Positions 14,362 to 21,779 are shown, counted from the stretch's first letter. The stretch: 37,114 nt of DNA from Chloroflexota bacterium (GCA_021824575.1 JAKAKJ010000096.1:1-37114), one strand, 5' to 3'. A program made the numbers and translations. Notes: generated from the letters alone by a model not told the origin.

Positions 14362-14409
14362 ATCATCCCGCCACAGCGACAAGGTGGTGTGATGTTCGCG
14401 AAGTTGTAG
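14362..14409 (+). repeat. Degenerate second copy of the gcvT 3' end
   Basis: This stretch aligns with 14083-14132, the last 16 codons and stop of gcvT: both contain ATC-TCC-GC-AC, AAGGTGGTG and GTTCGC-AAGTTGTA. It has lost one base relative to the gene and no longer keeps the frame. The ATG of the low-complexity gene lies 22 bases further on. Confidence 0.55.
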
Positions 14410-14430
14410 AGGCTGAAAGAGGAAAGCAGA

Positions 14431-14772
14431 ATGTCACAGAAACAACAAGAGGAATCAGAGCAGGAACAGAAACGAAAACTACAGCAACAGCTTGAGCTGG
14501 AACAGGAACAGAAACGAAAACAGCAAAAGGCGGAACGGCAGCAACTGGAACTGGAACAAGAGCAGAAGGAAAAACTGCAAAAAGAGGAACGGCAAAAACT
14601 GGAGCAGGAACAGGTCCAGAGTCAAAAATTGCGTCAGCAGGAACGGGTGCAACTGGAGCAGGAACAGGTACAGAAACTAAAACAGCGGCAACTGGAACAG
14701 GTGCAGTTGGAGCAGGAACAGGAACTGAAACGAAAACTGCAGAAACAGGAAGAGCAACAGAAGAAAAAGTAA
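14431..14772 (+). CDS. Low-complexity protein of five 18-residue Q/E/K/L/R repeats
   Basis: A 113-residue protein made almost only of Gln, Glu, Lys, Leu and Arg. After an 18-residue start (MSQKQQEESEQEQKRKLQ) come five tandem 18-residue units (19-36, 37-54, 55-72, 73-90, 91-108) of the type QQLELEQEQKEKLQKEER, then QQKKK. The 54-bp DNA period is imperfect, so the repeats are old. Eighteen residues equal five turns of alpha-helix, which fits a long single or coiled-coil helix. AGAGGAAAGC upstream is a reasonable ribosome-binding site. Flanked by two degenerate gcvT-end copies. I recognise no family; a real protein is likely because the frame stays open and codons stay within the same five amino acids. 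Confidence 0.55.
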   Translation: MSQKQQEESEQEQKRKLQQQLELEQEQKRKQQKAERQQLELEQEQKEKLQKEERQKLEQEQVQSQKLRQQERVQLEQEQVQKLKQRQLEQVQLEQEQELKRKLQKQEEQQKKK

Positions 14773-14777
14773 AAGCT

Positions 14778-14812
14778 GCGGCGAGGTGGTGAGCAGGTTT
14801 GCGAAGTTCTGA
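14778..14812 (+). repeat. Third copy of the gcvT 3' end
   Basis: GAGGTGGTGAGC-GGTT-GC-AAGTT matches the end of gcvT (14101-14132). One frame still reads EVVSRFAKF-stop against KVVSRFAKL-stop in the gene. It starts 6 bases after the stop of the 18-residue-repeat gene and marks the left edge of the AT-rich region. Confidence 0.65.
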
Positions 14813-14854
14813 ACTACACGTGCGTGTCGATAAACAAAGGTTGTTAATGAATGA

Positions 14855-14878
14855 CGGGCTCTTCTCTCGAAAAGCCCG
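14855..14878 (+). terminator. Weak terminator-like hairpin before the restriction-modification-like pair
   Basis: CGGGCT (14855-14860) pairs with AGCCCG (14873-14878), with further partial pairing in the loop (CTTCTC/GAAAAG region), followed by CCATTTCC. It may isolate the downstream genes from read-through. Confidence 0.4.
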
Positions 14879-14911
14879 CCATTTCCTAGTTGTTATGAAT
14901 TGAAATCCAAT

Positions 14912-14942
14912 TTGATGACGTTTGGAGTTGATAAGCTATAAT
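14912..14942 (+). promoter_or_regulatory. Possible promoter of the ATPase-methyltransferase pair
   Basis: TTGATG (14912-14917), a 19-bp spacer and TATAAT (14937-14942). The spacer is long, but the -10 box is perfect. The start codon is 111 bases downstream, leaving a long AT-rich leader. Confidence 0.4.
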
Positions 14943-15015
14943 ACAAAACAAACAGTTAGAGTCATCGCATACAATGATTAGCCATATTCCTGTGATGGAA
15001 CAAAAAATGTGTGTC

Positions 15016-15035
15016 ATACTAGTAATATACTAATA
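15016..15035. promoter_or_regulatory. Direct repeat ATACTAGTA / ATACTAATA before the ATPase start
   Basis: Two 9-bp near-identical sites separated by 2 bp (11-bp period, one helical turn), ending 18 bases before the ATG. The spacing suits a dimeric regulator, or repression at the start of the message. No regulator gene is adjacent. Confidence 0.35.
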
Positions 15036-15053
15036 ACAGTGAGGGTATGTTAA

Positions 15054-17633
15054 ATGGCAAAAGAAGAATTTGTATCTCGCGGGCGAAAGATCGATACAAT
15101 TGATGTTCGTATTAGCCACCGAATCATTCAGTTATTTTCTGAAGGCTTGTATTCTAGCCCCCATAAAGCGATTGAAGAACTCGTTTCCAATTCGTTTGAT
15201 GCCTCTGCCGCAAATGTACACGTAATTCTGTCCCCTGACCTTACGGCATCAGATGCAGTTATTGTTGTTATTGATGATGGCGAAGGAATGGATCTAAGTG
15301 CATTAAAAGAACATTGGATTATTGGACGAAGTAGGCGAAGGTACGAATCGGGAAGAAACGGGCGAAAGATGATTGGTAAGTTTGGAATTGGCAAGCTTGC
15401 TACTTACGTCTTGGCAGAACGTTTGACACATATTTGTAAATCCAATGGAGATTTCTTTTCTACAACAATGGATTACACCGCCGCTTTGGCACCTTCAAAA
15501 CAAGCAGATAAGCTCAATCTGGGCGAAGAAGGGGTATTTAACGATAATAAAATCACAATCCCGATTCGAAAGCTCACTGAAGAGGATGCTGAACAGTTGT
15601 TACTTCCGTGGATTAAGGGTCAAAAAGAGGGTTACAAAGCATTAAAGTTGTTTGGTAAAAATGCTGCTTCTTCTTGGACTGTGGCGATTATGTCTGGATT
15701 AAAACCAATGGGGGAGAAAATCCAACGCGGTAAGCTAAAATGGATTTTGAGTACTGCTATGCCACTACGAGACGACTTTAGACTATTCCTCGATGGCGAG
15801 CGCGTGCGACCATCAAAGCTTGAAGTGCCCATTATTCAAAAATGGATTATCGGCAAAGATATTGTTAAAGATGTATTGAGAGATCCTTGTCCTGAAGACT
15901 TTGAAACCACAGAGGATAAAAGCGTTCCAAAAGACTCTATACACCGCTATGGTCTTTCTCATCCTAAATTGGGCCGCATTACAGGATATATGGAACTTTA
16001 TCAGGATGACATAACCACCGGCAAATCATCTAACTTGTTAGGACGGAGTAACGGCTTTTTCGTATATGTTCATGGACGCATGATTAACACATCTGATGAA
16101 GATGATGGTTTTGGTATACCAAGGAATTTACTGAGACATGGAACATTCTCCCAATTTCGAATGGTCGTTCATATCGACAGTTTGGATGATGTCTTGCGGT
16201 CGTCAAGAGAATCATTGCAACAAGGAGAATTGTATAAGCTAACACAGGATTTTCTTCATGCGTCGTTCAACTTGGCTCGCAATCGGCTAGTTGAGCATGA
16301 GAAGATGCAAACTCCAGGCGCGCTCCTTGGCGCTCGTCTATCTGCGACACCTGGGAGTTTAACAAGAACGCCTCTTTTTGCTTTAGCAAAATTGACGATC
16401 GAGGGTAAGGTCAGACCCATTTATACAAAGTTTCGCGAAACTCTCGATGAAATTGGTAAAGCAGAATTAATTGAACAACTTAATGTTCAACTTCATTCGA
16501 AAGTCGATATTGTTCAGTTAACCGAGTTAGTCACTTTAGACAGTAAAGATGGCATCGCAATCTACGATGTAGAGAACAGCAAACTGCTTATTAATTCATC
16601 GCACCCTTTTGTTGCAGCGTTTCAAGAACTTTACACAAAACCTGCAATTAATATGCCGTTAGAGATGTATGCCATGACAGAAGTGTTGACTGAAGCTTAC
16701 CTCTATTACATGGGATATGAGGAGAGTAGAATTCGGGACATTCTGCACCAAAGAGACGAATTGCTCCGATATTTTGTTCGGTCTGCCATTCATCGAACGC
16801 CGGGAATGATTGCATTGGCTCTCAGTGATGCAAAAGACGATGAGAACAATTTAGAAATTGAACTGCGAGCAGCTTTTGAAGCTATAGGGTTTGATAATGT
16901 CATTCGAATTGGAGGCAAGGGTAATCCTGATGGCACAGCGGAAGCATATCTAGCCGCATCAGAAGATGGCACTGTGCAAAATTATAAGGTTGGCTTGGAG
17001 GCTAAGAGCGGCGGAAGAGTGAGTGCCAAACGACTGGGTGTTTCTGGAATTGCTCGACATATGAGTAATTTTAAGTGCGATCATCACGTTGTTATTGGAA
17101 ATGGTTTCGAAACCTCTACAGGTGATGATTCGGCATCAGTAATAGAGATAAAAGAACTCATAGAAAAAACTAGGAAAACTATTACCCTATTACACGTTGA
17201 CGATCTTGCGCGGCTTGTAAGGCTAGTTCCTGCTAAACGAATAAGCCTCTTGCGTTTGCGAGAGTTGTTCCAGACTTGTATTACTCCTGAGGAATCCAGA
17301 GATTGGATCAATGACGTTGAGAAAGAGGTATCCGAAAAATTACCGTACAAGGAAATCCTTGAAACTATATGGGATCGAGCCAAGAGTAGGCCAGATCATG
17401 CCGTTGAATACGCAGCAGTAATGACCGCCTTAGAATATCGTAAGCCATCAATAAAGATATCTAAACACGATCTAATAAACTATTGCAAAGCAATGCAAGC
17501 CATGGCCCCCGGTGTTGTCTTTGCGCGAGAGGCAAATGTAGAAATCAGGCGTCGACCTGACCTCGTTCTAAAGGATATTCAAGAATCGATTGATGAATAC
17601 CCCGAGGACGAAAGAAAAAACATCAGAATATGA
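15054..17633 (+). CDS. GHKL (MORC/MutL-like) ATPase with C-terminal PD-(D/E)xK nuclease-like domain
   Basis: An 859-residue protein. The N-terminal Bergerat-fold ATPase shows all three boxes: N-box IEELVSNSFDAS (41-51), G1 VIDDGEGMD (72-80) and G2 GKFGIGKLA (108-116), of the Hsp90/MutL/MORC type. An S5-like middle domain follows (RSNGFFVYVHGRMIN, FRMVVHIDSLDDVLRSSRESL). Near residues 600-680 a restriction-endonuclease-like core is visible: ELRAAFEAIGF helix, D626 in GNPDG, and E649-A-K651 in VGLEAKSGG. The gene overlaps the methyltransferase gene by ATGA, so translation is coupled. GHKL ATPases fused to nuclease domains beside methylases were described computationally as restriction-modification components (the group around MORC). 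Base composition is AT-richer than the neighbours. Predicted role: ATP-dependent restriction subunit. Confidence 0.8.
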   Translation: MAKEEFVSRGRKIDTIDVRISHRIIQLFSEGLYSSPHKAIEELVSNSFDASAANVHVILSPDLTASDAVIVVIDDGEGMDLSALKEHWIIGRSRRRYESGRNGRKMIGKFGIGKLATYVLAERLTHICKSNGDFFSTTMDYTAALAPSKQADKLNLGEEGVFNDNKITIPIRKLTEEDAEQLLLPWIKGQKEGYKALKLFGKNAASSWTVAIMSGLKPMGEKIQRGKLKWILSTAMPLRDDFRLFLDGERVRPSKLEVPIIQKWIIGKDIVKDVLRDPCPEDFETTEDKSVPKDSIHRYGLSHPKLGRITGYMELYQDDITTGKSSNLLGRSNGFFVYVHGRMINTSDEDDGFGIPRNLLRHGTFSQFRMVVHIDSLDDVLRSSRESLQQGELYKLTQDFLHASFNLARNRLVEHEKMQTPGALLGARLSATPGSLTRTPLFALAKLTIEGKVRPIYTKFRETLDEIGKAELIEQLNVQLHSKVDIVQLTELVTLDSKDGIAIYDVENSKLLINSSHPFVAAFQELYTKPAINMPLEMYAMTEVLTEAYLYYMGYEESRIRDILHQRDELLRYFVRSAIHRTPGMIALALSDAKDDENNLEIELRAAFEAIGFDNVIRIGGKGNPDGTAEAYLAASEDGTVQNYKVGLEAKSGGRVSAKRLGVSGIARHMSNFKCDHHVVIGNGFETSTGDDSASVIEIKELIEKTRKTITLLHVDDLARLVRLVPAKRISLLRLRELFQTCITPEESRDWINDVEKEVSEKLPYKEILETIWDRAKSRPDHAVEYAAVMTALEYRKPSIKISKHDLINYCKAMQAMAPGVVFAREANVEIRRRPDLVLKDIQESIDEYPEDERKNIRI

Positions 17634-18847
17634 GCGAAAAAGAGAGAATTTTACAAGTATCTCCAATTCACCCCTTTCCTGCAAGAATGGCCCCTTCAAT
17701 AGTTTGGGATAATTTACCAAATTATGGGAGGCCGATGAAAATTCTTGACCCTATGGCAGGATCAGGTACATCTCTTGTAATTGCCAAAGCATTAGGCCAT
17801 CGTGCAATCGGATGTGATACAGACCCATTAGCGATCCTGCTTGCTAGTGCTTGGTGCTCAGGTGTTTCATCTGACATACTTTTACGACACGCTAATTTAG
17901 TTCTTGGCAATGCGGTTAACCTAGCCAAAAAGCTCACTCTAAAGAATGCTTATCCAACATACGCAGACAATGAAACCAAGCAATTTATAGATTTTTGGTT
18001 TGATGATAAAAACCGCATTCAGCTAACTGCCTTAGCGAATAGTATATCGAAAATTTCTAATACTAGTGAAAAGAATCTGCTTTGGACTGCTTTTTCCCGT
18101 ATGATTATCACTAAGAAAATTGGCGTATCTCTTGCTATGGATGTTTCTCATAGTCGTCCACATAGGAAATATGAGATAGCACCTGTTAGTCCATTTGAAA
18201 GGTTTCTTGATGCCGTAGAATATTTGGTCAAGAAAGCGCCATTTCGCGATATCGACCCTAAAGTTAATCCTGCTATTGTGGTAAAGGGAGACGCTAGGGC
18301 TTTATCCTTCAAAAGCAAGAGCATTGATATGGTGATTACATCCCCCCCTTATCTTAATGCTTTGGATTATATTCGTGGTCACAAACTTTCCCTGGTTTGG
18401 ATGGGATATCCCATAAAAACGTTAAGAACTGTGCGCTCGACCAATATTGGAGTGGAACGTTCATTATTGTCATATAGCACTCAAGAGTTTGCCAAGGTTA
18501 TTAGACAAACAATAGATTTAGATAATCTTACATCACGATATCACGGGATGCTCATTCGTTATCTCACAGATATGAGCAATGTTCTAAAAGAGTGTAGCCG
18601 TGTGCTAAAGGATAATGGACAGGCTATCTTTGTAGTTGGAAATTCCACCATTCAAGGGACTTATATAAATAATTCGGAAATGTTAATAAGCTTGGCTGAG
18701 AAAAGAGGCCTAAAACTTCTTTCAAAATCTAGCCGAGCATTGCCTGAATCTAGGAGATATCTTCCTCCTCCAAATTCAGATAGGGCGGGTCAGCAACTGC
18801 AAAATCGAATGAGAGAAGAAGCCATCTTGCAGTTTGTTGTTGCATAG
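17630..18847 (+). CDS. DNA methyltransferase (N4-cytosine/N6-adenine type)
   Basis: A 405-residue amino-methyltransferase. Motif X-like HPFPARM lies at 14-20, motif I DPMAGSGTS at 40-48, the acidic SAM ribose residue in GCDTDPLA (61-68), and catalytic motif IV TSPPY at 237-241, followed by LNALDYIRG. Motif I comes first and a roughly 170-residue variable segment, probably target recognition, separates it from motif IV, as in alpha-type ordering. The C-terminal half holds a VLKDNGQAIFVVGNS strand. It starts within the stop of the ATPase gene (ATGA overlap). By context it should protect host DNA at the site attacked by the partner. TSPPY fits either N4-C or N6-A, so the base is undecided. Confidence 0.85.
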   Translation: MSEKERILQVSPIHPFPARMAPSIVWDNLPNYGRPMKILDPMAGSGTSLVIAKALGHRAIGCDTDPLAILLASAWCSGVSSDILLRHANLVLGNAVNLAKKLTLKNAYPTYADNETKQFIDFWFDDKNRIQLTALANSISKISNTSEKNLLWTAFSRMIITKKIGVSLAMDVSHSRPHRKYEIAPVSPFERFLDAVEYLVKKAPFRDIDPKVNPAIVVKGDARALSFKSKSIDMVITSPPYLNALDYIRGHKLSLVWMGYPIKTLRTVRSTNIGVERSLLSYSTQEFAKVIRQTIDLDNLTSRYHGMLIRYLTDMSNVLKECSRVLKDNGQAIFVVGNSTIQGTYINNSEMLISLAEKRGLKLLSKSSRALPESRRYLPPPNSDRAGQQLQNRMREEAILQFVVA

Positions 18848-18892
18848 TTGCATAATAAATATCAATAATGCCATTTCGTTTACACAACGATG

Positions 18893-19036
18893 ATGGTTAT
18901 CAATAGCATTATCATCATAGACATCGCTGGCTGCGGTAAAAGTACCATTGCGCGTCTGATGGCAGAAATTAGCCGGCAACTTTCAGGTTTCAATACAAAC
19001 TCCAAAGTTTCAACCATAAACCTGCCCGTGCTGTGA
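18893..19036 (+). pseudogene. P-loop NTPase fragment, 47 codons
   Basis: A short open frame coding INSIIIIDIAGCGKSTIARL and about 27 more residues. It has a kinase-type Walker A (AGCGKST) after a hydrophobic strand, as in small nucleotide or sugar kinases, but stops before any other motif. It starts 46 bases after the methyltransferase stop with no clear ribosome-binding site. A second, more decayed copy of the same 50 bp is at 20296-20347. Most likely a remnant, although a short peptide cannot be excluded. Confidence 0.5.
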
Positions 19037-19092
19037 GTCCACAGGCAAACCAGACAAACAGCGTCCAAATCGCGCAAAAGCCTCGGTCATCC

Positions 19093-19136
19093 TATATTCA
19101 TCATCCAATCATCATATATTCATCATCCAATCATCC
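19093..19136. repeat. Two tandem 22-bp repeats
   Basis: TATATTCATCATCCAATCAT plus CA is repeated head to tail (19093-19114, 19115-19136) in the 315-bp gap before the TspO-like gene. Only two units are present. The ATCATCCAATCATCC theme continues loosely on both sides. No coding function is apparent. Confidence 0.6.
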
Positions 19137-19164
19137 TATACACTCTCTCATAATTCACAAAACG

Positions 19165-19214
19165 CTGAAAAAGCCCCAAAATCCGCGTGAATTTGCGGGA
19201 TTCTGGCTTTTCAG
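19165..19214. terminator. Inverted repeat, possible terminator at the end of the AT-rich region
   Basis: CTGAAAAAGCC (19165-19175) pairs with GGCTTTTCAG (19205-19214). Inner arms ATCCGC and GCGGGAT extend the stem. It could terminate transcripts coming from the methyltransferase side. Confidence 0.4.
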
Positions 19215-19224
19215 TATTGAAACC

Positions 19225-19254
19225 CTTTGCGAAGTCCCCGCAATGGGCGCGGGC
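19225..19254. repeat. Dispersed 30-bp repeat, copy 1 (copy 2 at 20191-20220)
   Basis: CTTTGCGAAGTCCCC is identical in both copies and 25 of 30 positions match overall. With the P-loop remnants it flanks the TspO-like gene on both sides in the same orientation. Confidence 0.5.
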
Positions 19255-19351
19255 GTGGAAATCGTTTCGTCAATCTCATGGTAGCAATTAATAGCGACAA
19301 GTCGTATGATGAACTTGGGCTCGCGGGCCATATTTCAAAATGGAGAATACC

Positions 19352-20113
19352 ATGTCAAAAGATGCGCTTCGCCAACTTGCCAACATAGTTTCAGTCATAC
19401 TTGCGCTAACGGTCAACATCCTTGCCAGCGTCCTGCCGCTCAACGGACAAAACACAGGCGAAATATCCGACCGCTTCAAAGTCTACTTCGTCCCTGCGGG
19501 ATACGTCTTTGCGATTTGGGGCATCATCTACATCGGCTGGATCGCATTCACCGTTTATCAGGCCCGGCCCATGCAAAAGGAGAATCCGCGCCTGCGGAAT
19601 TTGGGCTATCTCTTCGCCGTGAGCTGTCTGTTCAATGCCGCCTGGCTTTTCTGCTGGCACTACAACCAGTTCGGTCTGAGCGTGATCGTCATGCTCGTCC
19701 TGCTTGGCCTGCTGATCGCAAGCTACCTGAAGCTGAACGTTGGGAAAACGCCCGTGAGCAATGCCGAAAAATGGTTTGTGGATATTCCCTTCAGCATCTA
19801 TCTCGGCTGGATCAGCGTGGCGACCATCGCCAATATCGCCGATTGGCTGTACTTTATAAACTGGAACGGGTTTGGAATCGCTCCGCAGCGTTGGGCGGTC
19901 CTGATGATAATGATTGCGGCGCTGCTTGGATTGGTCATGGCGCTCTCACGCAGGGACAGCGGATACCTTCTCGTTTTGGTCTGGTCCTTCGCTGGGATCG
20001 CGGTCAAGCAATCCGCCGCGCCGGATGTGGCGAACTCCGCCATTTTCTTTGCTGTGACTGCCTTCGTGCTCGTACTCTTTAGCATCTTTGAGCGACGGCG
20101 CGTGAAAATATAG
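19352..20113 (+). CDS. TspO/MBR-related tryptophan-rich membrane protein
   Basis: A 253-residue integral membrane protein with about seven hydrophobic segments, larger than classical five-helix TspO (about 160). TspO-like marks are FVPAGYVFAIWGIIYIGW, FNAAWLFCWHY, and a tryptophan-rich PFSIYLGWISVATIANIADWLY. Family proteins bind porphyrins or other hydrophobic ligands and act as sensors or transporters; the role of the long variants is unclear. The ATG at 19352 is chosen over 19340 because GGAGAA lies 6 bases before it. The gene stands alone, closed by a strong terminator, and is flanked by direct repeats, so it may have moved as a cassette. Confidence 0.75.
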   Translation: MSKDALRQLANIVSVILALTVNILASVLPLNGQNTGEISDRFKVYFVPAGYVFAIWGIIYIGWIAFTVYQARPMQKENPRLRNLGYLFAVSCLFNAAWLFCWHYNQFGLSVIVMLVLLGLLIASYLKLNVGKTPVSNAEKWFVDIPFSIYLGWISVATIANIADWLYFINWNGFGIAPQRWAVLMIMIAALLGLVMALSRRDSGYLLVLVWSFAGIAVKQSAAPDVANSAIFFAVTAFVLVLFSIFERRRVKI

Positions 20114-20156
20114 TCTTTATTTATATGGGGTTATCAAAGTGGAAAGATGATGGATG

Positions 20157-20188
20157 AACGCCCGATGGCAAATTGTCCATCGGGCGTT
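20157..20188 (+). terminator. Rho-independent terminator after the TspO-like gene
   Basis: AACGCCCGATGG and CCATCGGGCGTT form a perfect 12-bp stem with an 8-base loop, then TGCTTTG. Confidence 0.7.
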
Positions 20189-20190
20189 TG

Positions 20191-20220
20191 CTTTGCGAAG
20201 TCCCCACAGGGGAGGCGGGC
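20191..20220. repeat. Dispersed 30-bp repeat, copy 2
   Basis: Shares CTTTGCGAAGTCCCC and the GCGGGC end with 19225-19254 (25 of 30 positions). It immediately follows the terminator of the TspO-like gene. Confidence 0.5.
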
Positions 20221-20295
20221 TGTACAGCGCGGAACAAACCAAAGGACTTCCACAAACGGAGTGAGGGTTTCAATCCGATGCATTAGCCAACGAGC

Positions 20296-20347
20296 ATCAA
20301 TGACTCTATCTTCATGGCCGCCGCTGGCTGCGGAAAGTCCAAATTGC
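20296..20347 (+). pseudogene. Decayed P-loop fragment, second copy
   Basis: Reads INDSIFMAAAGCGKSKLPG in one frame, with a stop just upstream and another soon after. It aligns base for base with 18899-18951 (ATCAAT, ATC-TCAT, CGCTGGCTGCGG, ATTGC shared). No open frame remains. Confidence 0.5.
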
Positions 20348-20354
20348 CGGGACA

Positions 20355-20388
20355 GGTTGGAAATCCAACCTGAGCGATGGACTATAAT
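20355..20388 (+). promoter_or_regulatory. Inverted repeat and -10 box before the desulfurase-like gene
   Basis: GGTTGGA-AA-TCCAACC (20355-20370) is a perfect 7-bp inverted repeat over the expected -35 region, and TATAAT (20383-20388) follows. TTGGAA inside the palindrome would be a -35 with a 20-bp spacer. It could be an operator, or another dispersed palindrome. Confidence 0.4.
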
Positions 20389-20426
20389 TCGGCCAGCCCG
20401 TTCTCATTCCCTTTTGGAGACAATCC

Positions 20427-21692
20427 ATGACGCTTGACTTGTCCGCAATTCGCAGTCAATTCCCATCCCTGAATCGCCCTGCCATTTTCTTCGATAATCC
20501 CGGCGGCACGCAAATCGCAAAGCAATCCCTGGACCGGATCAATAAATACCTGCTGGAGTCCAACGCCAACCACGAAGGGGCGTTCGCCACGAGCGTCGCT
20601 TCGGATGCCATTCTCGATGAAGCCCACCGCGCCATGGCGGATTTCTACAACGCCTCCTCGCCCGAGGAAATCGTCTTCGGAAACAACATGACCACGCTGA
20701 CTCTTCACATCAGCCGCTCGATCGCGCACGAGTGGAAGCAGGGCGATGAGATCGTGGTCACCCGTCTCGATCACGATGCGAACGTGACTCCGTGGATACT
20801 GGCCGCGCAGGACCGCGGCGTCAAAGTCAGCTGGGTGGACTTCGATGTGGAAGACGGCACGCTGAAACTGGACAATCTGCAAAAGGCTCTCGAACGAAAG
20901 CCGCGGCTCCTGGCCGTTGGGTACGCGTCCAATTCACTTGGCACCATCAATCCAATTTCCAGGATCATCAAGCTGGCGCACGACGCCGGAACGATGGTTT
21001 ATGTCGACGCGGTTCAATATGCGCCGCATGGCCCGATAGACGTTCAAAGACTGGATTGCGATTTCCTGGTTTCATCCAGCTATAAATTTTTTGGGCCGCA
21101 TTGCGGCATTCTTTACGGCAAGCGCGAACATCTGGAGAAATTATTCGCATACAAAGTCCGCCCTGCGACCCATGAACTGCCCGGCAAGTTCGAGACCGGC
21201 ACGCAAAATCACGAAGGCATCGCGGGCGTGCTGGGAGCCATCGAGTACTTCGAATGGGTCGGCAAAAAATTCGGCAGCGAACATCTCGAAGCGTTGAGCG
21301 AAGATGGCTACAGCGGACGCCCTCTGGATTTGAAAACGGCGATGCTTTCCATCCGCGCCTATGAATACGAATTGAGCCGGGCGCTTCTTTCCGCCCTGCA
21401 AGCGGTCCCCGGCATCACGATCTTTGGTCTCACCGACAGCCGGCGGCTGGAAGAGCGCGTGGCGACTTATTCCTTCCGCATAAAAAATCTGTCCCCGCGC
21501 AAGGCCGCCGAGCAACTCGCAAAACAGGGCATCTATGTTTGGGATGGAAATTACTATGCCATCAACGTCACCGAACGGCTCGGTCTGGAAGACAGCGGCG
21601 GCATGGTCCGCGTGGGAGCGGCTCATTACAACACGCTGGAAGAAGTGGGACGCCTGAAAGAAGCATTGATGAAGATTTCGAGCGCGGCCTGA
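20427..21692 (+). CDS. Cysteine desulfurase-like PLP-dependent aminotransferase (class V)
   Basis: A 421-residue class V aminotransferase fold enzyme. Visible marks: FFDNPGGTQI, the GNNMTTLTLHIS loop, VTRLDHDANVTPW, VDAVQYAPHGPIDVQRLDCDF, and PLP lysine K220 in VSSSYKFFGPHCGILYG. The C-terminus has VWDGNYYAINV and VRVGAAHYNTLEEV, typical of the cysteine desulfurase-like family TIGR01976. No cysteine exists in the C-terminal half, so the nucleophile of true cysteine desulfurases (SufS/IscS) is missing. The reaction is therefore likely another PLP chemistry such as a lyase or an epimerisation. TTGGAGAC precedes the ATG. It stands alone; no Suf or Isc genes are nearby. Confidence 0.85.
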   Translation: MTLDLSAIRSQFPSLNRPAIFFDNPGGTQIAKQSLDRINKYLLESNANHEGAFATSVASDAILDEAHRAMADFYNASSPEEIVFGNNMTTLTLHISRSIAHEWKQGDEIVVTRLDHDANVTPWILAAQDRGVKVSWVDFDVEDGTLKLDNLQKALERKPRLLAVGYASNSLGTINPISRIIKLAHDAGTMVYVDAVQYAPHGPIDVQRLDCDFLVSSSYKFFGPHCGILYGKREHLEKLFAYKVRPATHELPGKFETGTQNHEGIAGVLGAIEYFEWVGKKFGSEHLEALSEDGYSGRPLDLKTAMLSIRAYEYELSRALLSALQAVPGITIFGLTDSRRLEERVATYSFRIKNLSPRKAAEQLAKQGIYVWDGNYYAINVTERLGLEDSGGMVRVGAAHYNTLEEVGRLKEALMKISSAA

Positions 21693-21719
21693 AGCCTCCG
21701 TTTTCGTTTTGATTAAATC

Positions 21720-21750
21720 ATCAGCCCGGCTCGATGTGAGTCGGGCTGAT
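21720..21750. terminator. Bidirectional terminator between convergent genes
   Basis: ATCAGCCCGGCTC-GATGT-GAGTCGGGCTGAT, a 13-bp stem with one G-T pair, between the desulfurase-like gene and the minus-strand glycosyltransferase. A-rich and T-rich flanks occur on both sides. Confidence 0.75.
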
Positions 21751-21779
21751 TTCATGGATTGGCCGAATGAAACTTCAGT

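Noticed and set aside
19093-19136. Tandem 22-bp units as iterons or a replication origin
   Set aside because: Only two units, no DnaA boxes or replication gene nearby.
19306-20082. 258-codon frame overlapping the TspO-like gene
   Set aside because: Out of frame with a protein that has clear membrane helices and tryptophan-rich motifs.
20246-20278. CRISPR-repeat-like sequence (CACAAACGGAGTGAGGGTTTC and AATCC)
   Set aside because: It resembles the end of some type I repeats, but only one copy is present, with no spacers and no cas genes. The similar GTTTCAATAC near 18990 is too short to count.
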